From positions 16,384 to 80,383 of the forward strand of contig BCKL01000045.1 in the NCBI GenBank assembly GCA_001600635.1: a stretch of 64,000 nt of DNA, written 5' to 3'. The notes beneath the pieces are model-generated. The model had not been told where the DNA came from. It saw only the letters and a list, made by a program, of their open reading frames with translations, and did no database searches. The position numbers and the translations under genes are program-made. The stretch comes from Leucosporidium creatinivorum (taxonomy: Eukaryota; Basidiomycota; Microbotryomycetes; Leucosporidiales; Leucosporidiaceae). Within the stretch, counting starts at the first letter, position 1; the number at the start of each line of letters is the position of its first letter. Shown in pieces: positions 32,901 through 42,792 of this stretch.

Positions 32901-34365
32901 GCAACACACCCAATTCCAACTCTCTCATCGAGTACTCATGGCGTCGGCGGCTCCCCTCATCGTACTCTCACAAGCAACCAACCGGGATTGGATGATTGAG
33001 AGTATGGGTCCGTCGATGATTAGGGAGAGCGAGGATGGGAGGAAGGAGTTCAGGTGGGATAGCGAGGAGAAGGAGGGGTGTGTCGTGAGGGCGATTACGG
33101 AGGAGGAGGGTGAGGAGTGGTGGAACGGGCACGTTTTCGAGCTGAGGAAGGATGGGTTAGGGGGGTTGCTGTTGGTGTTTGTGCTGGATTTTTTGGGGAG
33201 GGAGGGACTCGACCGCTTCGTCGGTTTCGAGGGACACCCATGCGGAGTCGACCACTTCCGCCGATCCCCCAAAGAGTACATCTCCAACGTGCGCAACCAG
33301 GAGGCGACGATGGTCACCATCACCATCCTCGGCCCTCCCTCCCCCGAATCGTCCTCCTTCCTCGCCGATTACCACACCGCTCGCTCCAACAATGCGACCA
33401 CCTACCTCGAGCAACTCTCCAACCCCTCTTACATGTCATCCGACACCTCCCTCCTCTACCTCGATCCTGCAGCGCCCTGGAAATCCATCCGCGCTCACCG
33501 CTCGACCGAGATCACGACCAAGCAGCCCTACAACCTCCTCCACCGCGCCTCCCCTCTCCTTCGCTCCCTCCTCGACACCCTCCTCCTACACCCTCTCGAC
33601 GAGCCGCCTCGCAGAGACACCCATCTCGCCGATCTGCTGAGCATTCGCAGCAAGCAGCGGCTCGTCTGCCTCGCCGCGACCGAACGAGCCCTCGAGCGTG
33701 GGGAGGTCGTCGATGAGGACGATGTCGCGCTGCTGTTGAGAGCAAAAGATTCGGAGACGTTCAGGGATAAGATGACGGAAGCCGGAGTGAGCAGGAGAGA
33801 TCTCGAGCATCCCATGGCCTTCAACCAAGCGGTTCAACTCGCCGTCTCCGCTCGCCGTCGGGACAAGGCTCACCGGCATCGCGCCATGGAGCTCTCCATG
33901 GACCAGTCGACAAGGATCGCCGGCACCAACTCCATCCACGTCTCGACCCCCCACTTCGCCGCCTCCGCCGACCAAACCGCGACCTACGTCAATCTCCGAG
34001 CCTGCACAGGCTGTTGGATCACACCGGACAGCTCTGGAACGTTCCAAGTCGAGCTCAATGGGTTCAGGAGGGTCGGGGAGCGACAGCAGGTCCGGCTCAA
34101 GCTGGGAGAGAGGGCGCCGGGCTGCACCTTCGGGTGTCGCGCCGAGGACGGCGGATGCCTTCGGAAGTGGGCGGTCGACCTCCCTCGGTTGATAGAGCTG
34201 TATGGAGAGGATGAGATGGGGTGGATCGCGAGTGGGTGGGCTAGTCGGGGGAGGACGAAGAGGGGGACGTTGGAGGCGGGGTCGGCGGAGGACGAGAAGT
34301 GGAAGGACGTCGTTGCGGCGTACGAGAAGAAGGCGCAGGCGTTAGAGGGGGGAGAAGCGGTGTAG
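29913..34365 (+). CDS. Large protein of unknown function (1387 residues)
   Basis: Five exons (29913-30268, 30338-30547, 30633-30714, 30768-31608, 31691-34365) splice in frame to a 1387-residue protein. I recognise no domain. The N-terminal third is helical and globular: ELKRQKPFRFLLAPLTVKYE, WRYACDWERFSKGLVREWE, SYPQRMSWFVQSFFDRLLEP, DRDRLVEWRLVGYLHGPSLA and LILRYTLNQIPLG. A Ser-rich and basic linker (near LRRRRRMKEW) is followed by a second conserved-looking half: SYVFSDPLLNRNPEARRRYL, LDAETTRSLALGLKQLVFFG and QPYRLLAAILTNLVTHNSTF. The C-terminal part has several Cys (NLRACTGCW, PGCTFGCRAEDGGC), possibly a metal site. An earlier in-frame ATG at 29775 would add 46 residues. Size and layout would suit a transcription or chromatin scaffold, but that is only a guess. 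Confidence 0.75.
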
Positions 34366-35056
34366 GGCTTTGGTGAAAGATGTGGCTAGGTCCAGCATTG
34401 CCCCCATCAACGTTCGAGCGAGGATTGGAAACGTCGGCGATCGAGGCCACTATACTTCACCGCCCTACTCCACCGCTGCGGCCATCCTCGAAGTCGCTTT
34501 CAGCACGAGATGCACACTCTAGCAAGTCGGCTCGGCGCTGAGCCGTCTACCAGTCATCTGAAGTGTAGCAGAGCCGCTCCTTGGGGCACGTCCGAGCCCT
34601 CGACGTCGCTCGCCTCTCCCCCGGCGGCGTGCTCTCGAGCGAACCGACGACCGATGACGGGTAACGTATGGGAACTGTTGCAGGAAAGGGCTACTCCATC
34701 GTCCAGCTCTTTTCGGGCGACAGCGAGACATTGGTAAGAGGGGAAGGTGAAGTGAAGGGAAGACAGGTTCGGAGAAGGCGAGAGCGGTCAGCTCGGGTAA
34801 TCGCACGACGAGCCGGAGAGTAGAAGAAGGACAGGCAAGCTCACATGTGTGTTATCGTCCAAGATCTGAGCTCTGCGAAAGAGCAAGCCAGTCTGCCGGG
34901 CTCGTTGGAAAGCCATTACGAGCCGAGCGTTGCCCGTCCGCTAAAGGAAAACAACGAGTCAGCTGCTGCTCGTCGGCATCAGTCCGGAGGAGACGAAGAA
35001 GCAGCTCGACGGCTCACACTACTAGTGCATACTTAACAAGCACGCTGGTGACTCCC
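34366..35056. other. Intergenic
   Basis: It lies between the ends of two convergent genes. I see no convincing exon chain. Several GTCAGC words on the plus strand suggest reversed intron branch sites of an unrecognised minus-strand transcript. Confidence 0.4.
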
Positions 35057-36250
35057 TCAGAGCAGCAGAAACTGACACGGCGCTGCCGACGAGTCGAATA
35101 GAACACCGAGGTTGACGGCGTTGGATCCACCTTCCGCTTGTTCTCGTGATCGTACACGCCACAGTAGCTCCTTCTTTGGTGGTGAAGAACCAGGTTAGCC
35201 CCCATCGCTCGACCGACTCGCTCGCTCTCGGGTCTTAGCTCACCTTGCTCACTCCGCTGCAGCTGCCACCCTCGAGAACGGGTGTGAGCTCTCCAAGCAA
35301 ATAGACGGTGAAGTTGTTGGCGTCCATGCTGTCAGTGTAAAACAGCAAGTCAGCGCCGAGGTAGTCGGCGAGGAAAGGCGCGCAGAGCTCACTCCTGGCA
35401 GAACTGTGGGGCGAGAAGCTCGGTCAGTGTCCTGTGCGCCGAGATCTAGCCTGAGTATGCACGCACGTAGCGGGCTCGGCGAACGAGAGCAGCGGCGTCG
35501 TTCACGATAGCGCCTGCGAGTGCGGGGGGGGAGGGTCAGCCTCAGCGTCACTGCTCGGTCGGGTCGACGTACGGAAGACGGTGTAGCTAGATTCGAGTCC
35601 CCTTGCAGACGTGCTAGGGTTCGCCTCATCGGCGAGCAGACCCGGGAAGACTGAGTTGCGAGGAAGGGAGGTCAGCGAACGCCGGCGCCGAGCATCGAGG
35701 GCGACTCACGCGCCAGCTTTTTGATGTGAGATTAGGCCTGCTGGCGATGCCGTCAATCTCGGGATCCAAGTCCCACTCGAGCGAGCTGATGGGGATGAGA
35801 CGAGCAGAAGGGAGCCGCGGAGAGAGCACCAAGGAGGGGGAAGGGGGGACGGAAGCGAGTCAGCGAGAGCTGCACGACTCGATCGCGGGGGAGGACGCCT
35901 CACTCTTGAGCTCGGTGAACTGCTTGAGGCCGAGAGAAACTTGCGGAGCTGGTTGAGGGAGCAGGCGTCCTAAGTTGAGCGAGCGGCGGTGATGTCGATG
36001 ATGCGCACGGCCGAGGGAGAGCCTGTAGCGAGTACAGATTATGAGTCAGCAGGTTCGAGCGGCGCCAAATAGTGTAGAGCAACTTACCACCAGCGCCGAG
36101 AGCCGGTTCAGCGGCCAGCGACAGCAGCGGAGGAGGGAAGACCTGAGGCGAGCGCAGAGCATCAGCGAGCTGTAGCCTAATAGAGCAGAGCTCTGTAGGC
36201 CGAGCTCACCTGGGCTGGCTGCTCCAGTGCTAAGGCTGGGAGTGACTGCC
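35057..36250 (-). CDS. Unresolved minus-strand gene made of small exons
   Basis: A chain of short segments is flanked by good donors, CTGAC branch sites and CAG acceptors. The best-supported part, in consistent phase, reads FPGLLADEANPSTSARGLES, SYTVFRAIVNDAAALVRRAR, YFCQDMDANNFTVYLLGELT, PVLEGGSCSGVSK and KELLWRVRSREQAEGGSNAV, ending in a stop at 35057. Upstream, possible exons include GSPSAVRIIDITAARS and SLEWDLDPEIDGIASRP. The exon near 35715-35790 does not join the next in the same phase. Either a splice site is misjudged, a frameshift exists, or the gene is decaying. I do not recognise the protein. The start is unknown and the right boundary is approximate. Confidence 0.35.
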
Positions 36251-36901
36251 CGGGTCTCCGCCGCTAGGATGAGCTGCTACGATGGTCTTGTTGACAGCGG
36301 ACCGCCCTTCAGTGAGGGAGCGCGTTGTGTGTAGCCATACAAGTCGGAGTCGATCGGAGAGTCTTGTAGCTGATCCGGCAGCTCCAAGGCGAAGCGCGAA
36401 GCGAGACGAACAGCGGTAAAAGAGCAACCTTCGACTTTGCGGCGAGCAAGGATGTCCACTTGTATTGGAGTACAGCTCAAATTCCCAACCCCGAGATTTT
36501 CCCTGCTCTACTGTACAGCAGAATACAAGCGAACGTCGCAGCTGTACCGTACCAGGCCAGTCGCCCGGGACCTCGGCGCTTTCGAACTGACCCCTCTCCC
36601 AGCCCCCGACCACTCTGCGCTGCTCTGCGCTGCTTGCCCTCCTCCAACTCAGTCGACGTCGCTTCTTCCCTCCTCCGCCCGCTGTACTTCGTTACATCTC
36701 AGCGGACCGCGCTATACTTCTTCCTCGCTTCACCTCAGCCCAGCAGCTCATCCTCTCCCCCGAGTAAAGGAAACTCACGACTTCCCGTTGAAAGTAGCCC
36801 GCGGAGCTGGTGCGGACATCGAGGGCAAAAGGAAAGATCGCTGCAGCATGCTACCAGCCGATACGCAGTTCAATGGGCGAGAGTGTGAGCCGAGGCCCAC
36901 C
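36251..36901. other. Intergenic
   Basis: Open frames exist on both strands, but none shows family blocks or a plausible splice chain. A pyrimidine-rich tract runs from 36590 to 36770 on the plus strand. Confidence 0.4.
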
Positions 36902-36907
36902 AAAAAA
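36902..36907 (-). terminator. RNA polymerase III terminator of tRNA-Cys
   Basis: A run of six T on the minus strand starts three bases beyond the tRNA 3' end, as expected for Pol III termination. Confidence 0.75.
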
Positions 36908-36909
36908 GA

Positions 36910-36993
36910 GTGCCGATCCGGGTTTGAACCGGAGACCTGACGATGTACAGGAAAGAACTGCAGTCGACCGCTCTACCACTGAGCTATCGGCAC
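36910..36993 (-). tRNA. tRNA-Cys (GCA) with 13-nt intron
   Basis: On the minus strand the acceptor stem GTGCCGA pairs perfectly with TCGGCAC. The D arm is GCTC-AGTGGTA-GAGC, and the T arm is TCCGG-TTTGAAC-CCGGA. The anticodon loop reads CT-GCA-G, so the anticodon is GCA (Cys). A 13-nt intron (TTCTTTCCTGTAC) follows the base after the anticodon, the normal eukaryotic position. The anticodon stem GTCGA/TCGTC has one T-T mismatch. The mature RNA would be 71 nt plus CCA. Confidence 0.88.
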
Positions 36994-38097
36994 AAGTTCC
37001 TTTTTTTTTCTGCTTCGTGAATTTGGATTATATGAAAACCCAAATCTGACAAGCCGAGTTCGGCAGAAAGCAGCGGCGGAGAGGCGACCGCAGCTCGTCC
37101 TGAACAAGATACCACGGATGGGCTGCAGCAGAAACCTGTCCAGGAGACAGACTCCGATGACAGAGAGAACGGAGCACAGACCTGCGAAGCCTCCGCCTCG
37201 CGACCAGCTGCTGCTGCTGTTCGGCTCAGCGAGTCCGACCACCGTCTCCGAAACTCGGCTCGGATCAAGCACGACTCCGCCGCTCAATTAGCCCACAGAA
37301 TGTCCCTAGCCAAGCGGCGACAAGGAGTAGGGTCAGGCAATACCCAACCCACCCACGAGGTCGTCTCATGCCCGCACAACGAGCACAAGACCGCCTCCGA
37401 GAGCGAGGGAAGTGCCTCTCCTCGTCCGATACTGCTCCGCTGAGCCTCGAGGTCTCAGACTGGACAAGTCACATCCTTCAGAAGAGCATCCACATTGTAA
37501 GCTCCTCCACGAAGCCAGTGCCAGCTCCCTCCTGGAAAGCCAGCGCAGAAGCGTCGAGCGAGACAGCCGAGGCAAATACTCTCGAAGCTGCTCGTCAGTC
37601 CCCCAGCAAAGCGACGTGGCAAAGATCACTTAGAGGGCAGCCTTTCAAAAGCACCGACTCCAGACGCCCAGCCTACGACCCTTAAGGCCTAAAACGTGAC
37701 CTCAGCAGAGCGCGAGCAGCCGCCCTCCGAGTCCGCTGTCTGACTCTCGTGTGCACAGCAGCTTGACCGTGGAGTTGAGAGCCGCTAGAGTGGCTGACCC
37801 CCGCCTCTTTGACAGCGAATAGCTGCTCAGCCCGGCTTGCCCACTCCCCACCGGCGGATTGCTCACGTTGTGGTAGATCCTCCACCGCTAGCTCGGCGAG
37901 GCGACAGAGTCCGCAAGGAGAACAAAAGAAAGAGCGGGTCGGTTTTACCCTAGAGGCTCAACTCGTACTGCCCGGCAGCGCGAACCGAAGCCTCAGCCAG
38001 CCGAGCGCCATCAGCTCCCTCCCTCCTTGCCCGGCAGCTCCGAGCGAATCGCGCGGAGCTGCACGAAGAGCAGTAGAACATCTACACGGAGGGTCGG
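36994..38097. other. Intergenic
   Basis: More than 1 kb without a supported gene. Reading frames are short and show no conserved blocks or regular splice chain. It may hold relics of older genes. Confidence 0.4.
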
Positions 38098-38600
38098 GTA
38101 GAGCAGCGTCCCGACCACCCTGCGATGGCGCAGTGCTGCTAAGACTGCCCTTCCTCCGAGACGCTCTCGTGTCCCCCCTGCTTCGGCGAGCTCTGTTCCT
38201 ACCCGCGCGGAGTGCGAGACGTCCCACGAGTGTACACCCTCTACATCACTAAGAGCCCCGGCTCGCATCACTCCGTAGCGTTGAGCAAAGACCTTAGTTG
38301 AGGATGAGTAGCTCCTCGAAGCCCTCTGCTCCTCCCGAGAGCCAGCAGCTCGACGGAGCAGCGAGGAGCATGCGGAAGAGCTTGAGAGCAGCTCCCCATC
38401 GCCTTGGAGACGACGGGCAGCTATCAGCCCATCCTCGCGCCTCCCTGCCGTTCCCCCTCCCTCCCGGCTCCGACTCAATCCAGCTCCAGCCCAACCATCC
38501 CAGCCCACCAGCACAACGGAATGAGAAGGATAGACGCACCAATGTTCCCTGAACCGCTTGCAGAGCGCCAAAGTGAGGGCCGTCTTGCCTGATCCGACCC
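38098..38600 (-). pseudogene. Decayed copy of ureG exon 3 with adjoining intron
   Basis: The minus strand begins with GSGKTALTLALCKRFR, the ureG P-loop peptide, then loses eight bases relative to the first copy, so the frame breaks just before NIG. The following noncoding sequence matches the first copy (13-454) throughout. The exons that precede the P-loop in ureG are absent beyond 38600. It is therefore a partial duplication, not a second working gene. Confidence 0.8.
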
Positions 38601-39069
38601 TTGCGCCGAGCCAAGAGTCAAAGGGGGGAGGAGATCATGGCGAGAGTCGAATGGGAGAGGCAGAGAGGAGAGTGTGAGGTGATAAGAAAAGACCGAGCGA
38701 GTCTGTAGTGTAGCAGGGACGTACGTCAGCTCTCAGCGTCCAACAACGTTCAGCTCAGGCTCGGCGAGCGCACCCTTCAACGAGAAGTCCTGTATCGTAG
38801 TCTAGGCTAGCAGTCTTGCACAGCGATCAGGTCGATATATCTATAGTCGAGCAGCCCCACTCAGTCAGCTCTGGCCTTTGATCTCGCTCGAAGGAGCCCC
38901 GCTCAATTCGAGAGGCTGGAGAGCTGTAGACTTACAGAGAGCACAGCAGACAGGGAGCAAGCACAGAAGCTGTAGTTGAGTAGAAACCAGACGAGACCAA
39001 ACAGCAAGAAACAGCAGGAGCGAGAGAAGCGATTGAAGCTGCTCGGCGAGGTTGAGCTCTTCCCGCATC
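38601..39069. other. Intergenic
   Basis: Upstream region of the histidine-phosphatase gene. No exon chain is seen. The ureG-related similarity stops at about 38600. Confidence 0.5.
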
Positions 39070-40124
39070 ATGGTCAAGACTATCTATTTCACACGACACG
39101 CTCAGGCGACCCACAAGTGAGCTACAGAGCCACACAGTCTATTCCTAAGCTGACCCTGCTCTTCAGCGTCGACCCTGTATTCGAATCGGCCTCCCAGAGT
39201 GAGTCAATCAGCCCTCACAGAGGAGCAGAAAGCTGACCTAGCCTACAGGACGAGATGCACCTCTCACGGACGTAGGACGGGAACAAGCAGCTGCTCTGCA
39301 TCAGGACACCAAGGCGTCGCCGGTCCAGCTCGAAGCGGAGCTGCTTGTAGCGAGTCCTGTGCGTGATCGCACACGTCGACCCGTCACCGAGCAGCACAGA
39401 GCTGACCTGCACCTTACTACAGCTCCGTCGACCTCTTCAAACGATGCTCATCGGGTGCGCAAGGCCTCACCCCTTCTCGCCAGCCCACCCTGCTCGCTGA
39501 CCCCCTCCGCTCTTCACACAGCTACCCCGACCTCGTCAAGCGCCTAGGCAGCGAAATCCTCCTCCTCCCCGAACTACAAGAGATCACCAACCTCCCCTGC
39601 GATACCGGCCTCGAGCGGCACGAGCTGGAAGCCGATCCCGAGCTCGCTGGATTGGACTTCTCGGTCTTGGATCAGACGGTGGAGCGGCATGGAGTATCGT
39701 GGACGAGTAAGAAGGGGTTCTTTGACGCGGCAAATGTGGAGAAGAGGGCGGTGTGGGTCAAGAAGTGGCTGAGGGCCAGGCCGGAGGAGGTCATCGTCGG
39801 TGAGCTCGCTTGGAGACGAAGGCTGCAGTCGTACAGAGCTGACGAAGCTACCCCTCGCACAGTCGTTGCACATGGAGATATCCTTCGGATCATGGCCGGC
39901 GACCATGGACAAGCAGTGAGTCCTTCAAGTCGTCTGCCTCAACTCGGCGCTGACTGACCTGTCCACCACCTCACTTTCTCCTCATTGAACAGCACTGGGC
40001 CAATGCCGAAGTACGAGCCTACACCTTCGTATCAGAGGACGACGAGCTCGCCGCCATGAAGCCGATCCGGTCGTCAGCGATAGTGACCGAGGGCGACGAC
40101 GAGCCGACTACCAGCGAGAAGTAG
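39070..40124 (+). CDS. Histidine phosphatase (phosphoglycerate-mutase-like) protein
   Basis: A member of the histidine phosphatase superfamily. The first exon gives MVKTIYFTRHAQATHN with the catalytic RH motif. Spliced exons continue with DPVFESASQRDAPLTDVGRE, YPDLVKRLGSEILLLPELQE, ITNLPCDTGLERHELEAD and KRAVWVKKWLRARPEEVIV. The second catalytic His is in VVAHGDILRIMAG. The protein ends HWANAEVRAYTF...TTSEK-stop. The layout matches the fungal two-exon-His PGM-like group rather than glycolytic phosphoglycerate mutase, and the substrate is unknown. About six short exons were joined by eye. The segment between ELLVASP and YPDLVKR is the least certain junction. Confidence 0.8.
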
Positions 40125-40468
40125 ACAACAAGCAGGTACAGCTGCATGTAACGCATCATAACTTATCTCTCGATTGCGCTGTCCCTCGACCGAGCAAGGC
40201 AGAGCAATCCTGGATGATGTTACAACAACGCTGCTTCAAGTCGTCCTGCCTGCAGGACTTCAAACCGCGCCCACCACCTTTCGTATATACAAGGCAGAAG
40301 CTTCAACCCCACCCTCCACCGACTCGGCTTACTTCTTCCTCCTCTTCCCACTCTGCTCCTTCCCTATCCGCCTTGCCTTCTCGGCTCCCCTCCCCTTCGC
40401 CATCAACTCCCTCGTGTCCAGCGGCACGGCCTCCATCCTCAGCAGCTTGAGCGTGCTCAGACAGTCGC
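40125..40468. other. Intergenic between convergent genes
   Basis: The 3' ends of the histidine phosphatase gene and the small serine-rich gene meet here. No additional feature is seen. Confidence 0.5.
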
Positions 40469-40823
40469 TCATCGCTTCTGAGCATGCGGATTCGGTGCGG
40501 TGGAAGAGGAGGAGGAGCGCCGTTCGGCGAGGGAGAGGGAGGGGGATTGAACGGGTGGGAGGGGAGGGAGGGGACGGTTGCGGGAGGTCTTGGAGGGTGG
40601 GGAGGTGGAGGTGGACTCCTTTGTACCTGTGTTATGAGAAGAAGAGGTGAATAAGGCTCACGCCGAAGTGACAAGAGGAAGACAGCTCACGAGATCGCGA
40701 AGGCGACGGAGCGGCCTGTACGAGCTCAAAGACGACGGGCGGGCAGCACTTGCTCAGCCTACGAAGGCGGGATGTAGAGTTCAAGACAAGCTGCTGCGGC
40801 TGTGACTCGGAAGAGGACGACAT
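40469..40823 (-). CDS. Small Ser/Pro-rich hypothetical protein
   Basis: Two exons with one canonical intron (GTGAGC...AACACAG) give about 95 residues. The N-terminal half is SESQPQQLVLNSTSRLRRLS then KCCPPVVFELVQAAPSP. The C-terminal half is Ser/Pro-rich (SPPSKTSRNRPLPPLPPVQ) and ends APNPHAQKR-stop. The PVVFEhVQ word recurs in the gene at 42042-42792. No domain is recognised. The alternative frame of exon 2 is less likely because the phase from exon 1 favours the one given. Confidence 0.45.
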
Positions 40824-42041
40824 GGGTGAACGCGAATGAGGTAGCGTCTGCGAAAGGAAACGCCGAGATGAGCTCGAGATGTCAAGAATTCAGGGTGAAG
40901 AGCAGCAACTGACTGTAGATGTGTTGAAGCCGAGCGTTTAGATATTGGAGAGGCGAATGAACGCGATTCAAGCCAGAGGAGCGCGTCGAGAGAGCTGCTT
41001 GCCGAGAGAAGTGTCAGCGCCGAACGCCGAGCCTGCTCGAGCTGCTGAGGCGCGACTCACTGAGAGGGAGGAGGAAGAAGGAAGTGGAAGAGCAAAGAGA
41101 GAAGAGCACGCACTTTGAGAAGGGACAAAGCAGCCCTCAGGCATGATTGCTCGACTTAACCTTTTGTGCGGAGCTGAGCGAGCAGGCGAAGGAGGAAGCT
41201 CGGACCTGAGGCTCCAGAAACCGCGCTGGGGTCGGTCGCCCACCGGGATGACCCTCGCGTCGGGTCGCTACATCGCCAAGAGCTTTTAACTCGATCTCGA
41301 CGAAGCAGCAGCAGAGCGGTGGTGATGAGGAGGAATGAGAGAGCGAAGAGGGGGAACAGATCTGCTCGGCGGCGCACGCTGCTCGCAGAAAGTCGAAAGG
41401 CAGATCTGTTCATCAGCACCATAGATGGCTTAGTCTGTTATCTCCCCGGATCTGCTCGCAACACGCGGAGAGCGTGGCATCGCCCTGGAGCGGCCGGTCG
41501 GTCTTGGTCGCTTCGAGCCCTGCGCCGAGCGTAGGGCAGCTGGCTTCACGAGGGAGGAAGCTTTCGACATGGAAGCGCACACGGGAGAGGCTCCGGGTTC
41601 GAGAAGAGCAACGTGCAGAACCCTTCGTGACTCCGTCGTACGATGGTCGGGAGCTGGGCGGGCTCGAGATTGTGAGCTTGAGGCAGTCGAGCTGCTTCTC
41701 ACTCGGACTTACAGTCGCCGAGGCAGATCAGCAGCACCATGTAGCGGCTCAGTGAAGGCCCTAGCTGTTCAGGATATCGCAGGTTTGGCGTCAGGCAGCG
41801 AAGAGAGGGAGGAGCCAGGCTAGCAAGTCTTCGCCGAGCAGCGCCGAGCTCACACTTTCGCTCGAACGCGGCGTCTCACCGGGTCAGAGTTCGTTTGTGA
41901 TACTACTTGTGACATACTATATGTACTGAACATGGTATGTGACTACATAAATGGCTACAGGCCTTGACGAGACGTCTCAAACGTTCGGCGCCGAGGTTGA
42001 CGAGGGGATTGCTGATGCTGTAAGAGACGAGTTGCGTGGTG
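40824..42041. other. Intergenic
   Basis: No supported gene. A locally AT-rich stretch with short inverted words (41890-41955, GACATAC...GTATGTGAC) stands out from the GC-rich background. Its role is unknown. Confidence 0.4.
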
Positions 42042-42792
42042 CTACACTAAAGCAAAGAAAGGGTGAGCCACAGTGGTATTCTGCTGGCGAGACCGTGAAC
42101 TCACCAAGATTAGACGCTCCCTTCCCCCGCCGACTCACTCCACTGTCGGCGCTCGACTCAGACTCGGTCCCTATCCTACTCGTCCGCGACTGCCCGCTGA
42201 ACCAGATCTTTCCACCTCCTCTTGACACTCTTCCACCCTCGTACTTCCCTGCAGCAATCTCCGATATGCCCAGCTCCCCCGTCGGTTCAGCGACATGCGA
42301 AGGCCATGGGTCGAGGTTGGAAAAGGGAGCAGGCTCGGTGAGCTCCCTCCTCGATGGGAAAGCAGCACCGACGGGTACAGTGCTATCTCCGCCTTCCGAG
42401 ATGAAGTCAAGGAGGTAGAGGCACTCGCGCCGACTGTCGCTGGAGGTGCAGGTCGGGGTTGAGGACCGGCGACGACTGACCGAGCCGGAGCATGAGGAGG
42501 AAGAGGTTGTTGGTGAGGAGGTGGACGGGAAGGGTGGCGCGAAGGGTCGAGAAAAGCCGACGAGGGGGTCGCGAGGTGCTGTAGCATCACCGGAAAGTGT
42601 CAGCAACGGCGAGGGAGGGAGGGGAGGCTGGAGCAGCGCACCTCGGTAGACTGGCTGCACCACCTCGAACACGACGGGCTCTTGTTGTGCTTTGTTGGAC
42701 TTGCGAAAGCGTGAGAAGAAGCCCGACGAGCTTGGGCTGGACCCCGAGGAGGTCATGATGCTGCTCGACGAGCGCGAGGAGCTCGAGGGCAT
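42042..42792 (-). CDS. Ser-rich hypothetical protein with PVVFEVVQ motif
   Basis: The start MPSSSSRSSSSIMTSSG is followed by FFSRFRKSNKAQQEPVVFEV then VQPVYR. A 63-nt intron (GTGCGC...TTGCTGAC...CTACAG) joins to APRDPLVGFSRPFAPPF. A long Ser/Thr/Pro-rich region follows. A second intron near the end (GTGAGT...GCTTTAG) gives a stop at 42042; unspliced it would run to 41977. An earlier ATG at 42858 would add 22 residues. No domain is recognised. The shared PVVFE word and serine-rich start suggest a distant relation to the gene at 40469-40823. Confidence 0.5.

Noticed and set aside
31678-34365. The long frame from 31678 as a stand-alone 895-residue gene
   Set aside because: Its apparent start lies inside an intron; a GTAAGC donor at 31609 and CTACAG acceptor at 31690 join it in phase to upstream exons.
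38011-38571. A second complete UreG or a novel protein on the minus strand
   Set aside because: Only the P-loop peptide matches UreG; the frame is broken by an 8-nt loss and the rest follows noncoding sequence shared with the first copy.
41885-41960. AT-rich stretch as a centromere or replication origin
   Set aside because: It is only about 70 bp with imperfect short inverted words and no other supporting feature.
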